The notes beneath the pieces are model-generated. The model ran no database searches. It saw only the letters and a program-made list of their open reading frames with translations, and was not told the DNA's origin. From Pelodera strongyloides (Eukaryota; Nematoda; Chromadorea; Rhabditida; Rhabditidae), in assembly GCA_036852015.1 (NCBI GenBank), contig JAANDG010000058.1:248001-312000 (forward strand): a stretch of 64,000 bases of DNA, read 5' to 3'. Of this stretch, positions 38,173-49,138 are shown in pieces. The position numbers and the translations under genes were made by a program. Position 1 is the stretch's first letter. Each line of letters opens with the position of its first letter.

Positions 38173-41100
38173 TCGCGACTTGAAATCCAACATCTCAAAA
38201 GAAATTGCTTTCGAATTATCGAAATTGGTTGAGATAACATATTTTCTGTCATAACACTGGGAGGCAAAAACGTTCGACGTTCGGGCTTTATCATCTCTCG
38301 GTACACCGATTAGCTCCAAACAACTATATTCAACTTGCCTGTTTCTTCGTTATTGATTGATTGAGTAGTTCCGCGAGGATAACTTTCTTTAACATTTGTT
38401 CTCCGTAAAGGTTTCGGATGTTTTCCTTCGACAGTGACGCGTTGCCGTTCGGACCATGAAAGAATACTGATAATATGAAGAAAACATCTATCTATGTCTC
38501 CACTTACCTCTGTTACCCCTCCTGCTGAATTCCCTCTCTGCCAGCATCCCTCACTCTCTCTCTCTCTCTCTCTTCCTCCCTCCCTCCTCCCCCTCTCTCT
38601 CTCTCTCTCTCTCTCTCCCTACACTGCTCTATGCATTCTTACCCGTTTCCTGCTAAGGAAGTTTAAAACAATAAATGTACTGTACTCTTACCTGTATTTT
38701 GTACTCCTTCGCGTTACTTGAGTTTTTCATAACACGTTGAATTAGTAGTCCAATGTCCGAGAGGTCATGCTCATTAAGCCCGTCATGCTCCCGAGGCTCC
38801 ATGGGCTCAATTTCGCCATTTTCTATCTTCTCGAGTATACTGGGATCTCCAAATACCCGCGGATCCATCCGAGCTCGTTCACGGAGAGTTTCTACCTTGT
38901 CGAGCCTCTGGAAGTTTTATTATTTGGTTTATAAAGGACGCGGAGGGAATTATGCGGGTGCTACATAAATGTAAGCTATTACCTCCAACTTGTCAACGGC
39001 ATCATCAACTCCAGAAACCTCAATGATGAAGTTCATCAGGTCATTGTGGGGTATGTTTCCGACGCTTCCAAGGAGACTCTGAAGTTACACAGCTTGGAAA
39101 ACTTCTTTACTTTATGTTAGGCATGATACAATAAGAAAAAGCATATGATCCTGTCGTAATTGAAACTCACCTCAACGCTCAACTGCTTATCGAGTGGATC
39201 TGTGTTGTTTTTGTGCAGTGAGAATACTTTTGGAGAAAAAAGAGCAACCTGCAAATAATCCTTCTAATTACGAGCTGCCGTAATATGCAATTAAATACTC
39301 GAAGAATTGTGAAGTAGCCGTACTTTGAATTCTTAGCGGATCAGGTACTACTTATTCTTGCCGCTAACACTTTTCTGGTCTATGCGACAGCGCGTGCGTC
39401 TCCACTCAAGTTTGTCTGTCACTTACCGTATCCGTTTTCGTGTCGGGTGACATTTCAAACAGCTTTGGACTGAACAATTTTATGTCTTTCTTCTCAAAAT
39501 CGTCCACCGATGAACCGTTCAACATCATACCAAGCTTCACTCCTAAAGTACTCATTATATGGTTCAATCAGGAATGGTATTAGTGAATAGGGTCAGACCC
39601 GACTTTTATATATGAACGACGCATTCCAAACAAGATTTTCTCTGTGGGTTCTACTCTCCGGCTCTCGTCTCTCTCCCTTTCCCTCTTTCTCGTCTCATCT
39701 CTCTCTCTCTCTCTGCCTCTCTCTCTCTTTCTCTCGTGCGCGATGATTTTTTATTAACATTTACCTTCTCTGATTAACTTGATGGGGATGGCTAGCGTTC
39801 TCTTCGTCTCGTTTTCCTCTGCTTCTTTCCTCTCTCTATCCTCCCTCATCACTCTCCCTGTAGTCGGATAAGCTCCATACGTGGGGCCAAATGGTACAGT
39901 AGCCTCCTTATAGTCATTCCCTGATAACTCGTCAAGAACTCCCTGAATATGGTATACCGTATACGATAAAAATACAAAACTTCCTGGTTTAGACAGCTCC
40001 AGTGTTGAGGTGAAGTAGAAATTTTCACCACATAGTACATAAATAACTGTACATAAATAAAACGAAGGTTCCTATTGAAAATTACGAGAAAATCTCATAA
40101 AAGTGAGGCAGCAATTGTAGTTGTGAATTGAATAGTTTTCCAGTACTTTTAATTAATTAACAAACACTAAGATTAATATTCCACTAATTAACGAACGAGA
40201 ATCTTGAGTGGTTGTTTGAGATCGATCGTGAGGGCTTCTGCGGTCTCACGGACGGCTTCGACCCTGTCTTGGAACTCTTTCCGAACTGATTCTTTATTCT
40301 TCAAGCGAGCGCCCACGTCTTTTAACCGAGCGATCGTCGACTGCCATCGTTAAAATAAAAGAACAGTCTTTATTTAAAAAATATTTTCATGTGACTGTAG
40401 CGTTCTTTCTCTTTCTCTCTCTTTCTCCCATTCTCTCTCTCACTCTCCTAATAGCTGTTCCTCTATTCCCTCAACAAGAAGGCAGAACTTTCGAGAAAAC
40501 TCACCTTATTGTCGGATCATCTTTGCGTTTAAAGGCTCGTAGTAGGTGCGAGAGTCGACTGAAAACTTCATCCGTAGGATCCTTTTTTGAATCAGGGAGA
40601 GTATACGAGGAGGATGTCTGTAGACGTATGAAAAGGCGATATTAAAAATAATTTCATCTCAATTATTTGGAAGAATCAGGTATCCATGTGCATTGTATAA
40701 GATCCGAGATCCGTAAACATCTACAGTACGTGCGTACTGCTTACTGTAATACTACTATACTACAAGCTATCACACTATTACTACTTTACTACGTGTAACT
40801 GCTTACTGCTTACTGTATGATACTACTATACTACACGCTATCACACTATTACTGCGTGTATTTATGAGATATGAAACCTACTCGCACGTGTCGTTTTACT
40901 CGGAAGGGAACATCGGAATATTTCGGCTTTTGCTGAATTTCACTAGAATCGTCGCCACCTGTGAACAATTACATATAATTACTTCACGCTCCCAGTTTCC
41001 CTCGTCTCTCGTCTCTCGTCTCTCCTCTCTCCTCCCTCTTTCTCTCTCTTTATTTTAAACTATATCTTCCTCTCTTTCACTGTGTCTCTCTCTCCACCCA

Positions 41101-42123
41101 TCTCTTTCACTTATCTGGATTGAACTGCGTTTCAACGTTTCGCACCTTGGATAAAAGCTGGTTCTTCCTGTAACTTATCGTGTTTTGTTTTACGCTCTCG
41201 TTTGCTCTTTACAATATAACGTCGTCTCATCTTGCCTGAAAATTAGGTATATGTGCTCCACCTTGATTTGAGAAATGACGAATTTTGTGCGAAGATAACC
41301 ATCGCTAACTAAGTCAACCTTCCATGGTATGAATTTCTATTTTGTACAGGTTGCCGTTATGTTACCGTTCTTGCGAACTAGTTTCCTTCTTCTTCCGTGC
41401 GTTTCTCGACGTTTCTTCGTCTGGGTGACAACACGTTTTGATGTTGCGTCAATCTTTTCGGAGCCATTTGCATCCTTCAGAAGCCTACTGACGCACTTTG
41501 CATGCGCCTCCACACTGTGTGCGTTCCTCGTACATTGGGCATGCGCTTTACGGTCTTTTCGGGACTTCTTTTGTAACCTAAATACTTCAACCGTAAAATG
41601 AAATGTACAGTATGTTGCCCATTCAGTGGCATGTGTACTCTTCTTATAGTTCCGACTACCATGGATTTTACGTACACATGTATAGCGCCTCTGAAGCACA
41701 AATTGCCGAACAGCTAATTGTACGTCGTGTGCGTTGCGTACTATACTCACATGTTAGTAGGATCTGTTGATATAAAAGAATCTCAGTTCGCTTACCTATC
41801 CTGAGCGACCGACGCGATTAAAGCTGAAAATGCCTGGTCGACCCAATGCTGATGCAATTCGGCGCCAACTGCCTAAAAAATAGCAACAATTACCGTAAGC
41901 GACATAAAACATGTATGACAATATTCATTACTTACAGTATGACGTTCATGCAGTTTATTGACCAATTGAGTTATTCCCTTCACCGCTGTATGTAAAAACT
42001 CAACGAACAATGGAATCCGAAAATAATATGAACAAATCCTCACCGGTGGCACGCTAACTTTCCGAACATCTGTTTCACGCAGTTCGTATTCACCAGTAAC
42101 GTCAGCGAGTTTACTGGTGGCCA
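34720..42123 (-). CDS. MLT-10-like moulting-cycle protein (DUF644 family), start not resolved
   Basis: The family is nematode-specific, expressed in the moulting cycle and linked to cuticle formation. Minus-strand exons, 5' to 3': 41936-42123, 41796-41872, 41366-41484, 40882-40958, 40505-40617, 40197-40340, 39765-39942, 39427-39542, 39171-39248, 38983-39078, 38692-38907, 37753-37851, 37458-37543, 37163-37241, 36562-36691, 35978-36097, 35693-35778, 35159-35245, 34720-34858 (TAA). The N-terminal half has [31 protein letters not shown] and [11 protein letters not shown]. Basic stretches [17 protein letters not shown] and HKRVKR resemble proprotein cleavage sites. The C-terminal ~190 residues repeat an about 10-residue LSP unit ([39 protein letters not shown]). 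Phase agrees at every junction except 40505/40340 and 35159/34858. The 36562 exon ends at a GC donor, and the exon ending at 37163 is uncertain. A weak candidate start exon (MLLV) lies at 42813-42825. Confidence 0.8.
35291..35642. mobile_element. Long foldback element in an MLT-10-like intron
   Basis: Two arms of about 165 bp are near-perfect reverse complements (ttaaagggatcggctcacct ... aaggtgaaccgatcccttta) around a short centre at about 35465 (tgtctctacaggaca). No ORF of its own. Typical of a non-autonomous foldback DNA transposon; it would form a strong hairpin in the pre-mRNA. Confidence 0.9.
37070..37108. repeat. (TA)n microsatellite
   Basis: About 18 TA units followed by gtatatatg. 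It lies between two MLT-10-like exons and is translated as IYIYIY in a spurious long minus-strand ORF. Confidence 0.9.
38123..38170 (+). repeat. Poly-G tract (48 G)
   Basis: Uninterrupted run of 48 G on the plus strand, i.e. poly-C on the coding strand of an MLT-10-like intron. Long G tracts form quadruplex structures and are known in Caenorhabditis to need the DOG-1/FANCJ helicase for stability. Confidence 0.9.
38545..38620. repeat. (CT)n microsatellite in MLT-10-like intron
   Basis: CT dinucleotide blocks interrupted by cttcctccctccctcctccc. Similar CT-rich blocks lie at about 39655-39735, 40400-40445 and 41000-41090, all pyrimidine on the plus strand. Confidence 0.85.
40735..40862. repeat. 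Imperfect ~65 bp tandem duplication
   Basis: The block with gcttactgta, atactactatactaca and gctatcacactattact is present twice in tandem with small differences. It lies in an intron of the MLT-10-like gene. Confidence 0.7.
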
Positions 42124-42835
42124 CTAAACGAATGTATAGTTAATGTACTCAGAAATCTTTTATAATCCTTTGGCATATTTGCACATAAAAGGGCTCAATA
42201 TTGTTTGCAAGTCGCCCAACCGTGCAGGTCTTTTTGAGATAAAAAAAAACACAATCAAAACTTTACATAATATTGCCAACCTGGTATGAAAATTATGGTG
42301 ATTAACCGCAATATTCGTGACGTCATTACCACGGCGCGACACTCTTCAGTGTTACAAAATGAGTGTTATAAAGATCTCCGCTCCTGATGTTAGATTTTCT
42401 GCTTCTATTCCAGCTTTCTGCTGATGCACTTCAGTACTCTGTGTTCTGGTCGGGTGATAACTTGCTCCAAACTTCTGTTTATTGTCGTTCAGAATTTTTC
42501 TTTTTGTAAAAAGTGGATCTGAAACGAAGTTGAACATAAAAATACTGCATGGGTAGAGGAACATTCAAGCCATGGAATGTTCGGAATTTATTTTCAAGAA
42601 AAAAGTGAATGGAGATCCTAGGATCAACAAGTAAATGAAGCAGTGGAATAAATCTATTATGCTTCAATCCCGCACGATGTTAGCCGAGTAACCGCTGCTG
42701 AGTGATGTGGATTCAAACTGACAAGCCACTACCGAACAAATTTGAGACACACGCAGACACAAGTTCTAAGTAAGCTTTCTCATTGGCTAGCGCATACTGA
42801 AGCAGAGCTCACCAACCAGTAACATTGTCCCGTGT

Positions 42836-44201
42836 ACGTATTAGCATTTAGACACTGATTGGATTAAATAAGCGGACTTACTTTTTGCGAAAACAAAGTA
42901 CTCTCGCTGGCTGCGTATAAAGCGAGAGTGAGAGAGAGCGTCAGACAAGACGGGGAGACGGAGAAAAAGACGGGGAGCGAGAGAAGAGATGGCGGGGGAG
43001 AAGTACATTACGTGAGTTATCATTAGGTTCAATAAGTGCTTTGCATTAGCGACTTTCACAATAGACTGTGTTTTGTTCAATGTAACGGACATGACTAACG
43101 AGAACAAGCACTCAATATGACATAAAAGTTCTTGATCAGTATCGTTATCGAGAGCGGAGGATAAAACAATGATTTTCAGTCTGTATGACACTATCAGTAA
43201 CAGTTCAAAACGTTGGGTTTTCAAGTTCATTGAAAATCAAAACCCACTTGAAGCTTTGATGAACGTTGCGTTGAAACACCGTGTTAATTCACCTTCGAAT
43301 AAATTTTATTTTATTTAAGTTATCCGGAAATAATGTTTCTAACAATAAGAGTATAACAAGCTGCATCGTCCTTGAAGATTAGATAATCAGCTTTTACTTT
43401 GATCGGCTTCTGTAAGAAGCGTCATGCTGTCGTGCACTAACATGTCAGTATGTTGTGGAGGAGAGCGATAGTTTTGAAGGGCAATTGAGCACCAAGTACG
43501 ACGAATTGTATTTGGAGCCGGATGTCTCTGCACAAATTATCCAACTTAACCGAATGTCAGAAACGTCTGCTATTAGAAAAAACTGACTTTGTTCGAGCGC
43601 ATGCGAGTCAAATTTTTACTTGACAAGCGCAGTGGGAGAACTGTGAGTTACCTCCAAAAAAGTTCCTTTGTGATCGTTCAGTACGCTACTGTATTTGCTG
43701 CTCTTCTCGGGGTGGATGGAATACTTTGCATATGTACAAAATCTCTCTTTTTTTCTCCTCTCCTCTCTCTTTCTCTCTCGCTGCCACCTTTTCAGCCAAC
43801 TTTTATGTTTCCATTGTTTCGGAACAAAAACAATCATCTTGAACCTTGATACTTTATCATCAATAACGCATTGTCAACCCCCCCCCCCCCAAAAGAAAGA
43901 CGAGAACTTTCATTGATTTACGCCAAATCAGCTGTTCAACACATAAATATTAATTTTAAAGTTGTTTCGCGTTGTTACTTCATAATTTATTAGTTTGAAT
44001 GTGGTACATAGCACACCTCAATAGAACTCCTATAATATTATTGTCAGTGTAATATTTATAAATAACTGATAATCCTTCCCGCAATTTTAAATTGACCGAT
44101 TAAAGAATGTAATAACGCATCACCGTTTCTCGCTACATTTTCAACTGACTGTTCTAAAACAAAAAATGATTGAAGTGCTCTAAATGAGGGATATTTTCAG
44201 G
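42836..44201. other. Divergent intergenic region
   Basis: Separates the MLT-10-like gene (minus) from the 14-Cys secreted protein gene (plus), so it should hold both promoters; the former's first exons may also lie here. It contains a GA-rich block at about 42915-43000 and a 13-C tract at 43878-43890. No core promoter motif is recognisable. Confidence 0.5.
43878..43890 (-). repeat. Poly-C tract (13 C; poly-G on minus strand)
   Basis: Uninterrupted run of 13 C. Confidence 0.9.
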
Positions 44202-45857
44202 ATGTATTTGATACTGGCACCAGTTTTCCTAGTGTTATTCTTAGAAAAAGCATCCGCATCTTCCCTGGCAGATCAACTGTGTAGAAAATCAGACAGTCTA
44301 TTTTGTTCACAGCACAAAAACTCGACAGTACTACGTAAGATTTACAATTTTTAGTTCTATATATTATTCGATTCATGTATGCGCTCTGTTCAAGTTTCAC
44401 TTATAGACGTGTGAAGTAGTCGTGTGTGCTATTCCATCAGTCTTGCCCGTACAAGGTTAAGTTATTACTTATTAGGCTTATAAGTAATACAAGTACACAA
44501 GTAGAGGCTAGCTAGGCTTTATTAGGTCTCACAATGAAGGTTGACATGGAGTGGACAGATATTACTTTGCACATGGCTCGAGCTCCTCCAGTTTCAAAGA
44601 TTGGAAATTTTTAAACAGATGTCTATTTAAGGTCAACGAACGCTTCGCAATGAAACATCAGAAAACGAAGAGGAAATTTATTTGCGATTGGCTCGGGAAG
44701 TACAGGACGATCCAGTAAGACGAATCTTAACGGCTTTCTTTTTGTTCTACCTAAAGCACTCTACAGTTACCGTCGGAAAATAACTACCTGAGTTCCACCT
44801 ATAGGCCGATAGATATTTTTTAATGTTATTTCCCCTTGCTGTAAGCTTTACCCCTGAAATCTAGGTTTTACGGTAGACTCACAGTAAAGCTGTTGTTTCA
44901 GTTGAGTCAATTGAATCAATAATCTCAACTTTCAAACTCTTTATTTAGTCTTGTCCCCGGCTCAAAGCTGAATACGAGACTGTCTGCTTCACCATTCCCC
45001 CAGTGCAGGCCTTACTAGAAACCAAGGCTTTTTGCGATGCCTTTGTGGAAATGTGCCCCCATCTATTGAAAACAAATCTTTTCACCAAAATCAAGTGAGC
45101 AAATATGTCTAGAAAACAAAATAGGACATAAATTTAAAGGTTATTCGACTTATAACAACCACACGCACTATCACATACTAGTATTCTAGTTGCTACAGTA
45201 ATTTTCAGAGGCTTTCGAGTTGATTTCGCCAGATACTGCAAGAAACAGAAGGAACGGTGAGTCATTGTATATCAGCATATCCATCAATTATGTTTTACCA
45301 ATACTTACAACAAGTATGTGTTTGTGAAAGGTAAATTGTCTGCTCTTTCAGAAATACTGAAACGCCTTCTCCAAATATTACCCAACTGATTCACAATCGT
45401 GTAATTCTCCTAGTGCGTACATAGTTAGCATACTTTCAGTTTCGAGTACGTTTGTCCGGATCCGCTACGCTTTCAAAGTTACGCCGAGGATGCTGTCGAG
45501 TACTGTATCAGATATAAAGACCGATGTCCGGATGCACACGTTCCCAGCAAGCCGGTACCGTATAAAAAGGTGCGTACCGTAGTTGCAGATGGAGAGAGAG
45601 CTGAAAAACAAAGAGTGCGAGACAAAAATAGAATGAGAGAGCTAGAGAAATCTGAACTGCATATAAAAGAATTTCAGAGCAAAGATCGCATCTGGACCCG
45701 TGAGATCAAGCAATTTTGCGATAAATTGGCCAACTTTGCCGCCAACTACTGTACGAATCCGGACCTACTGCGAGTTCCGAAGTATCAACTTCCCTGCGGT
45801 CTCTACAAATATCAATGCGTCGATATTTACACGAGAGTTATCTATGGATGGGGATAA
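44202..45857 (+). CDS. Secreted cysteine-rich orphan protein, 275 residues
   Basis: I do not recognise this family. Exons 44202-44334, 44632-44714, 44949-45094, 45209-45256 and 45440-45857 keep phase and give 275 codons plus TAA. The ATG lies one base after an ATTTTCAG acceptor, which suits spliced-leader trans-splicing. The first ~19 residues (MYLILAPVFLVLFLEKASA) look like a signal peptide. Fourteen cysteines are spread through the mature chain, largely as spaced pairs such as FCDAFVEMCP, YCIRYKDRCP and FCDKLANFAANYC, suggesting a repeated disulphide-bonded helical unit. There are two N-glycosylation sequons (NST, NET). Bases 45570-45677 have a good donor and acceptor inside the last exon and can be read through or removed in frame; the optional 36 residues are highly charged. 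The acceptor of exon 2 (TATTTAAG) is the weakest junction. The next gene downstream starts 460 bp away on the same strand. Confidence 0.75.
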
Positions 45858-46316
45858 ATTAATAAATAACATGTATGTATATATGTATGAATAGATATAA
45901 AAAAATTATGCCCTGATTTTCCACGATTTCCGTTTAAATTGAAACACACATTCGTATCGATAAAACATTATTACCCAAATTTGCATCATAACTGTTAACC
46001 GAGGGAATGCACATCATCACTGCCTACCAGCCCTTTACAAGATTAACTTTTTATATAGATGTTACTTATGTCGCCCAAGTTGAACCTATGCGCCTATGCC
46101 TAGCAATGGAACACGTCTCTGGCCTCCTAGACATGTGATCTCTCCTCGCAGGCTTTGTATTATGTTTATGCTTACCGATGAATATTCCCCTTGATACCTT
46201 TGCCGCCTTTGCGTCTGGTAGTTAGTGAACGTCGTATTATTCAAGATGGTTCATACGTATCGTGGATAACAAACCGCTTCTCTTTATAATTTCAGAATAT
46301 CAGAGTTTCAGAACGT

Positions 46317-49138
46317 ATGGCAGAGAATGCCGAAACGAAGTCTCCCCACAAAAATATGGATGTCTACCGCAACGTTGACGACGATCGTAACGCATTGTTG
46401 AGCGTTTATAAAGGTATTTTTTTATATTTCTGTAATTATTCCTTGTGTTAAGATTCGCCTAGTGAAAATTTTCGTAAAAAGGCCAAAAACTGGGATAGTA
46501 CATGTTCAAGGGAGAGGCCCACGAGAAGAAAGTTGTCCTCAATTTACTTGTACGTAATATCCGGTACTTCAGAAATATTATCGTGAAAACCGCATTGCTT
46601 GAAACCTAGAACTCACAGAGTGATTCCCCGTCAAACAGTTCGACCAGGTACCGTAGCCAACAACGTCAAAATTCGTTTTTACGGTTGATATCCGTTCATT
46701 TGCATTCTTTATCTACATAATAATGGTCAGACGAATAAAGATCATTCCTACGCTTATAAAGAGGCGGTTCCAATACAGTAATGTCCTAAAAGCGCAAAAC
46801 AATTTCTGGCTACGGTACCTGGCCGAACTGTTTGCCAGAGAATAACTCAGTGAGTTTTAGGCTTCAAACATTGCGGTTTTCACAGTAATATTTCTGAAAT
46901 TCAGGACATTCTGTACAAATAAATTGAGGAAAACTTTTTCTCGTGGGCCTCTCCCTGTAACGGACGAATAATGAGGCAGATATACATAGTGATAGAAATG
47001 ATTGCTCAGAAGGGCACACTTTTGACCTAGGATCATTTTTTCTGGTTGGTTTGCTAAAAAAATTCTGGTTCGTTTGCTCACAAACTGTGCCGAGCCATCC
47101 TTGAATAAATGAGCACTCTCTTGCAACCTAACATATTTATTTCATTATTTTAGAAAGCGGTTTATTTCTGAGAACCGAAGCTTTGGAGTCCGTAGTTGTC
47201 TCCGTCATGTTCATTATTCTCATCGCAATAATCCTCGTTGTGGCCTATTTGTTTTTCGTTAGAGAAGGAGCGCTAGAGGACGAGGTTAGAATGTTGTTTA
47301 AAGGGAGAGGCCCACGAGAAAAATGTTTTGCTTATTTTACTTGAACAGAATGTCCGGAATTTCAGAAATATCACTGTGAAAACCGCATTTCTTTACGCCT
47401 AGAACTCGCAGAGTTATTCCCAGGCAAACAGTTCGGCCAGGTACTGTAGTCGGCAACGTCCAAATACGTTTTTACGGTTTATATCCGTCCATTACCATTC
47501 TTTCTCTAAATAATAATTGATAAACGAATGAAGAACATTCCTGCCGTTATAATAAACCGTTTCCAATACGTTAATACCCTAAAAGAGCAAAAATTGTTGC
47601 TGACTACGGTACCTGGCCGAACAGTTTGCCGAGGAATAACTCTGCGAGTTCTAGGCACAAAGAAATGCGGTTTTCACAGTCATATTTCTGAAATTCCGGA
47701 CGTTCTGTGGAATTAAATTGGGGAAAAAATTTTTCTCGTGGGCCTCTCCCTTTAAAGTGGTACAACACGTGGTTTTGAAGCATGTTGGACACCCATATTA
47801 CCATGTATTTTATGAAAATTCCGCAACAAAAATTTGCATATACATGAACATCGGTCATCACAAGAAAAAGGAAAACCTACATTTACTTTGGAAAATATTG
47901 TTGTTGTGTGATGAATTCACCAAATTTCACTTGCTACTCAGTCCTACTAAAATCTACACTATTTACCATGTTTTAGGCGGACGCCGTGGCCAATGAAATC
48001 TCCAAACAACGGCAGCTATATGAACTAGGTGGGGGAAACTTGAGCGTTATGTCAATCCGGGTTACTGGGAAAGCGTGGTACACAGCGCTAAATTTGACGG
48101 TGCGCGGCGAGTGTTTGGCGGGTGCGCGGCGACGAGGACGACGGTGGGCCACACGAACTTCGAACCCACTTCCGTGCCCCGGTTTCGTCAGGCCCTCCTC
48201 CAGTGCCCTAAGTTTTATCAGTGCGCACATAAGCAAAATGTGCGTTTCACTTCTCTAGCTTGCTTGCTCTGCTTGCTACAGCTCTGTTTTTGTAGCAGAA
48301 CCAAAATTGTTTTTGTGACCTTGATCGTCTGACTAAAACTGAGAACTTATATTTTCTTCCGGCTGACCTTTCTGATTGCCTGTTTTTTTCCCTTTAGCTG
48401 ATATGGCCCGAGAGCACGGTATGCAAATGGCAATGGAGCGGGAGAGAAGAAGGGCTGAGAACCCCGGACCCTTCCCCATGGTGCTCCCGCCACTGGGACC
48501 ACCCGCAATCCCACCAATGGACGACGTCGTCTCGTTGAAAAGGAAAGACAAATTGGCAAATGGTATGGCAAGTTGAAACCGCTCTACTGCGAATAAGCAA
48601 TATAATAGTTATCTTACCAATCACATACGAAGATCAAAACACGTAGCAATAAAGAAGAGCCTATCCTATTTTCTTAGAAGTGGTTTCTCAAGACCACCTA
48701 AACATATGGAGTAGTTGGTGGGCATTCATGATCCCTACGACCCTAAGGAGTAGTGCAGGTTTTCCGCCTTCCCTAGCGTCGATGGTATCGATGCTCTGTG
48801 TTCCTTAGAGCCCTTAGCCCTTAGCCTTAGACAGAATCTTGGACAGAAAGATAAAATAATAATCCATTTCTAGCTTTCGGGAATGAAATCGATGAAGTAC
48901 TCGATTCCTCCATGTCAATGGCCTGGATGGACAGATCGGTTGAATTATCGATGGAAGTGGAAGTGAGATCACTTTTTTATTCCTTTATTTTTCATAACAT
49001 TTTCATTCCGCATCGCAACGTTGACTATTGGGGGGATATTGTGTATTTTTATGTACAACCTCTGCAGAAAACACTTGTATTATTTCACATGAATACTTCG
49101 TATTTCAGAGGCCCGACATGAAAACCGGAGTAATCTGA
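46317..49138 (+). CDS. Single-pass membrane orphan protein, 187 residues
   Basis: Family not recognised. Exons 46317-46413, 47154-47284, 47977-48028, 48398-48562, 48874-48962 and 49109-49138 keep phase and give 187 codons plus TGA. The start ATG follows two TTTCAG acceptors, consistent with spliced-leader addition. There is no signal peptide; residues ~46-68 (VVVSVMFIILIAIILVVAYL and onward) form one strong transmembrane segment. The N-terminal 45 residues are polar. After the membrane come an acidic stretch, a charged helix (MAREHGMQMAMERERRRAE), a proline-rich segment (PMVLPPLGPPAIPP) and a short Met/Asp-rich tail. Topology is uncertain. Introns 1 and 2 each contain one copy of the same ~450 bp foldback element. 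The long readthrough of exon 3 into the GC-rich sequence at 48060-48230 is intron; the GTGGGG donor at 48029 is preferred because it keeps phase with exon 4. Confidence 0.75.
46510..46955. mobile_element. Foldback element copy A, intron 1 of the membrane-protein gene
   Basis: Outer ends gggagaggcccacgaga and tctcgtgggcctctccc are exact reverse complements, and complementarity continues through most of each ~170 bp arm (gtgaaaaccgcatt against ttgcggttttcac; ggtaccgtagcc against ggctacggtacc). Related to 47298-47756. Confidence 0.9.
47298..47756. mobile_element. Foldback element copy B, intron 2 of the membrane-protein gene
   Basis: Outer ends tttaaagggagaggcccacg and cgtgggcctctccctttaaa are exact reverse complements. 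Arms and central region correspond block by block to copy A. It begins only 14 bp after the intron 2 donor at 47285. Confidence 0.9.
48080..48240 (-). repeat. Possible tRNA-derived repeat, intron 3 of the membrane-protein gene
   Basis: A GC-rich island in AT-rich intron. On the minus strand it carries a B-box-like AAGTGGGTTCGAAGTTCG and, upstream, a weak A-box-like TAGGGCACTGG. No full tRNA fold can be drawn. Could be another SINE family; only one copy is seen here. Confidence 0.4.

Noticed and set aside
38001..38319. Poly-Pro and poly-Gly ORFs
   Set aside because: Translations of the 48-G homopolymer on both strands.
48029..48258. Extension of membrane-protein exon 3 into a GC-rich ORF
   Set aside because: Would break phase with the well-formed exon at 48398; the GTGGGG donor at 48029 keeps it.
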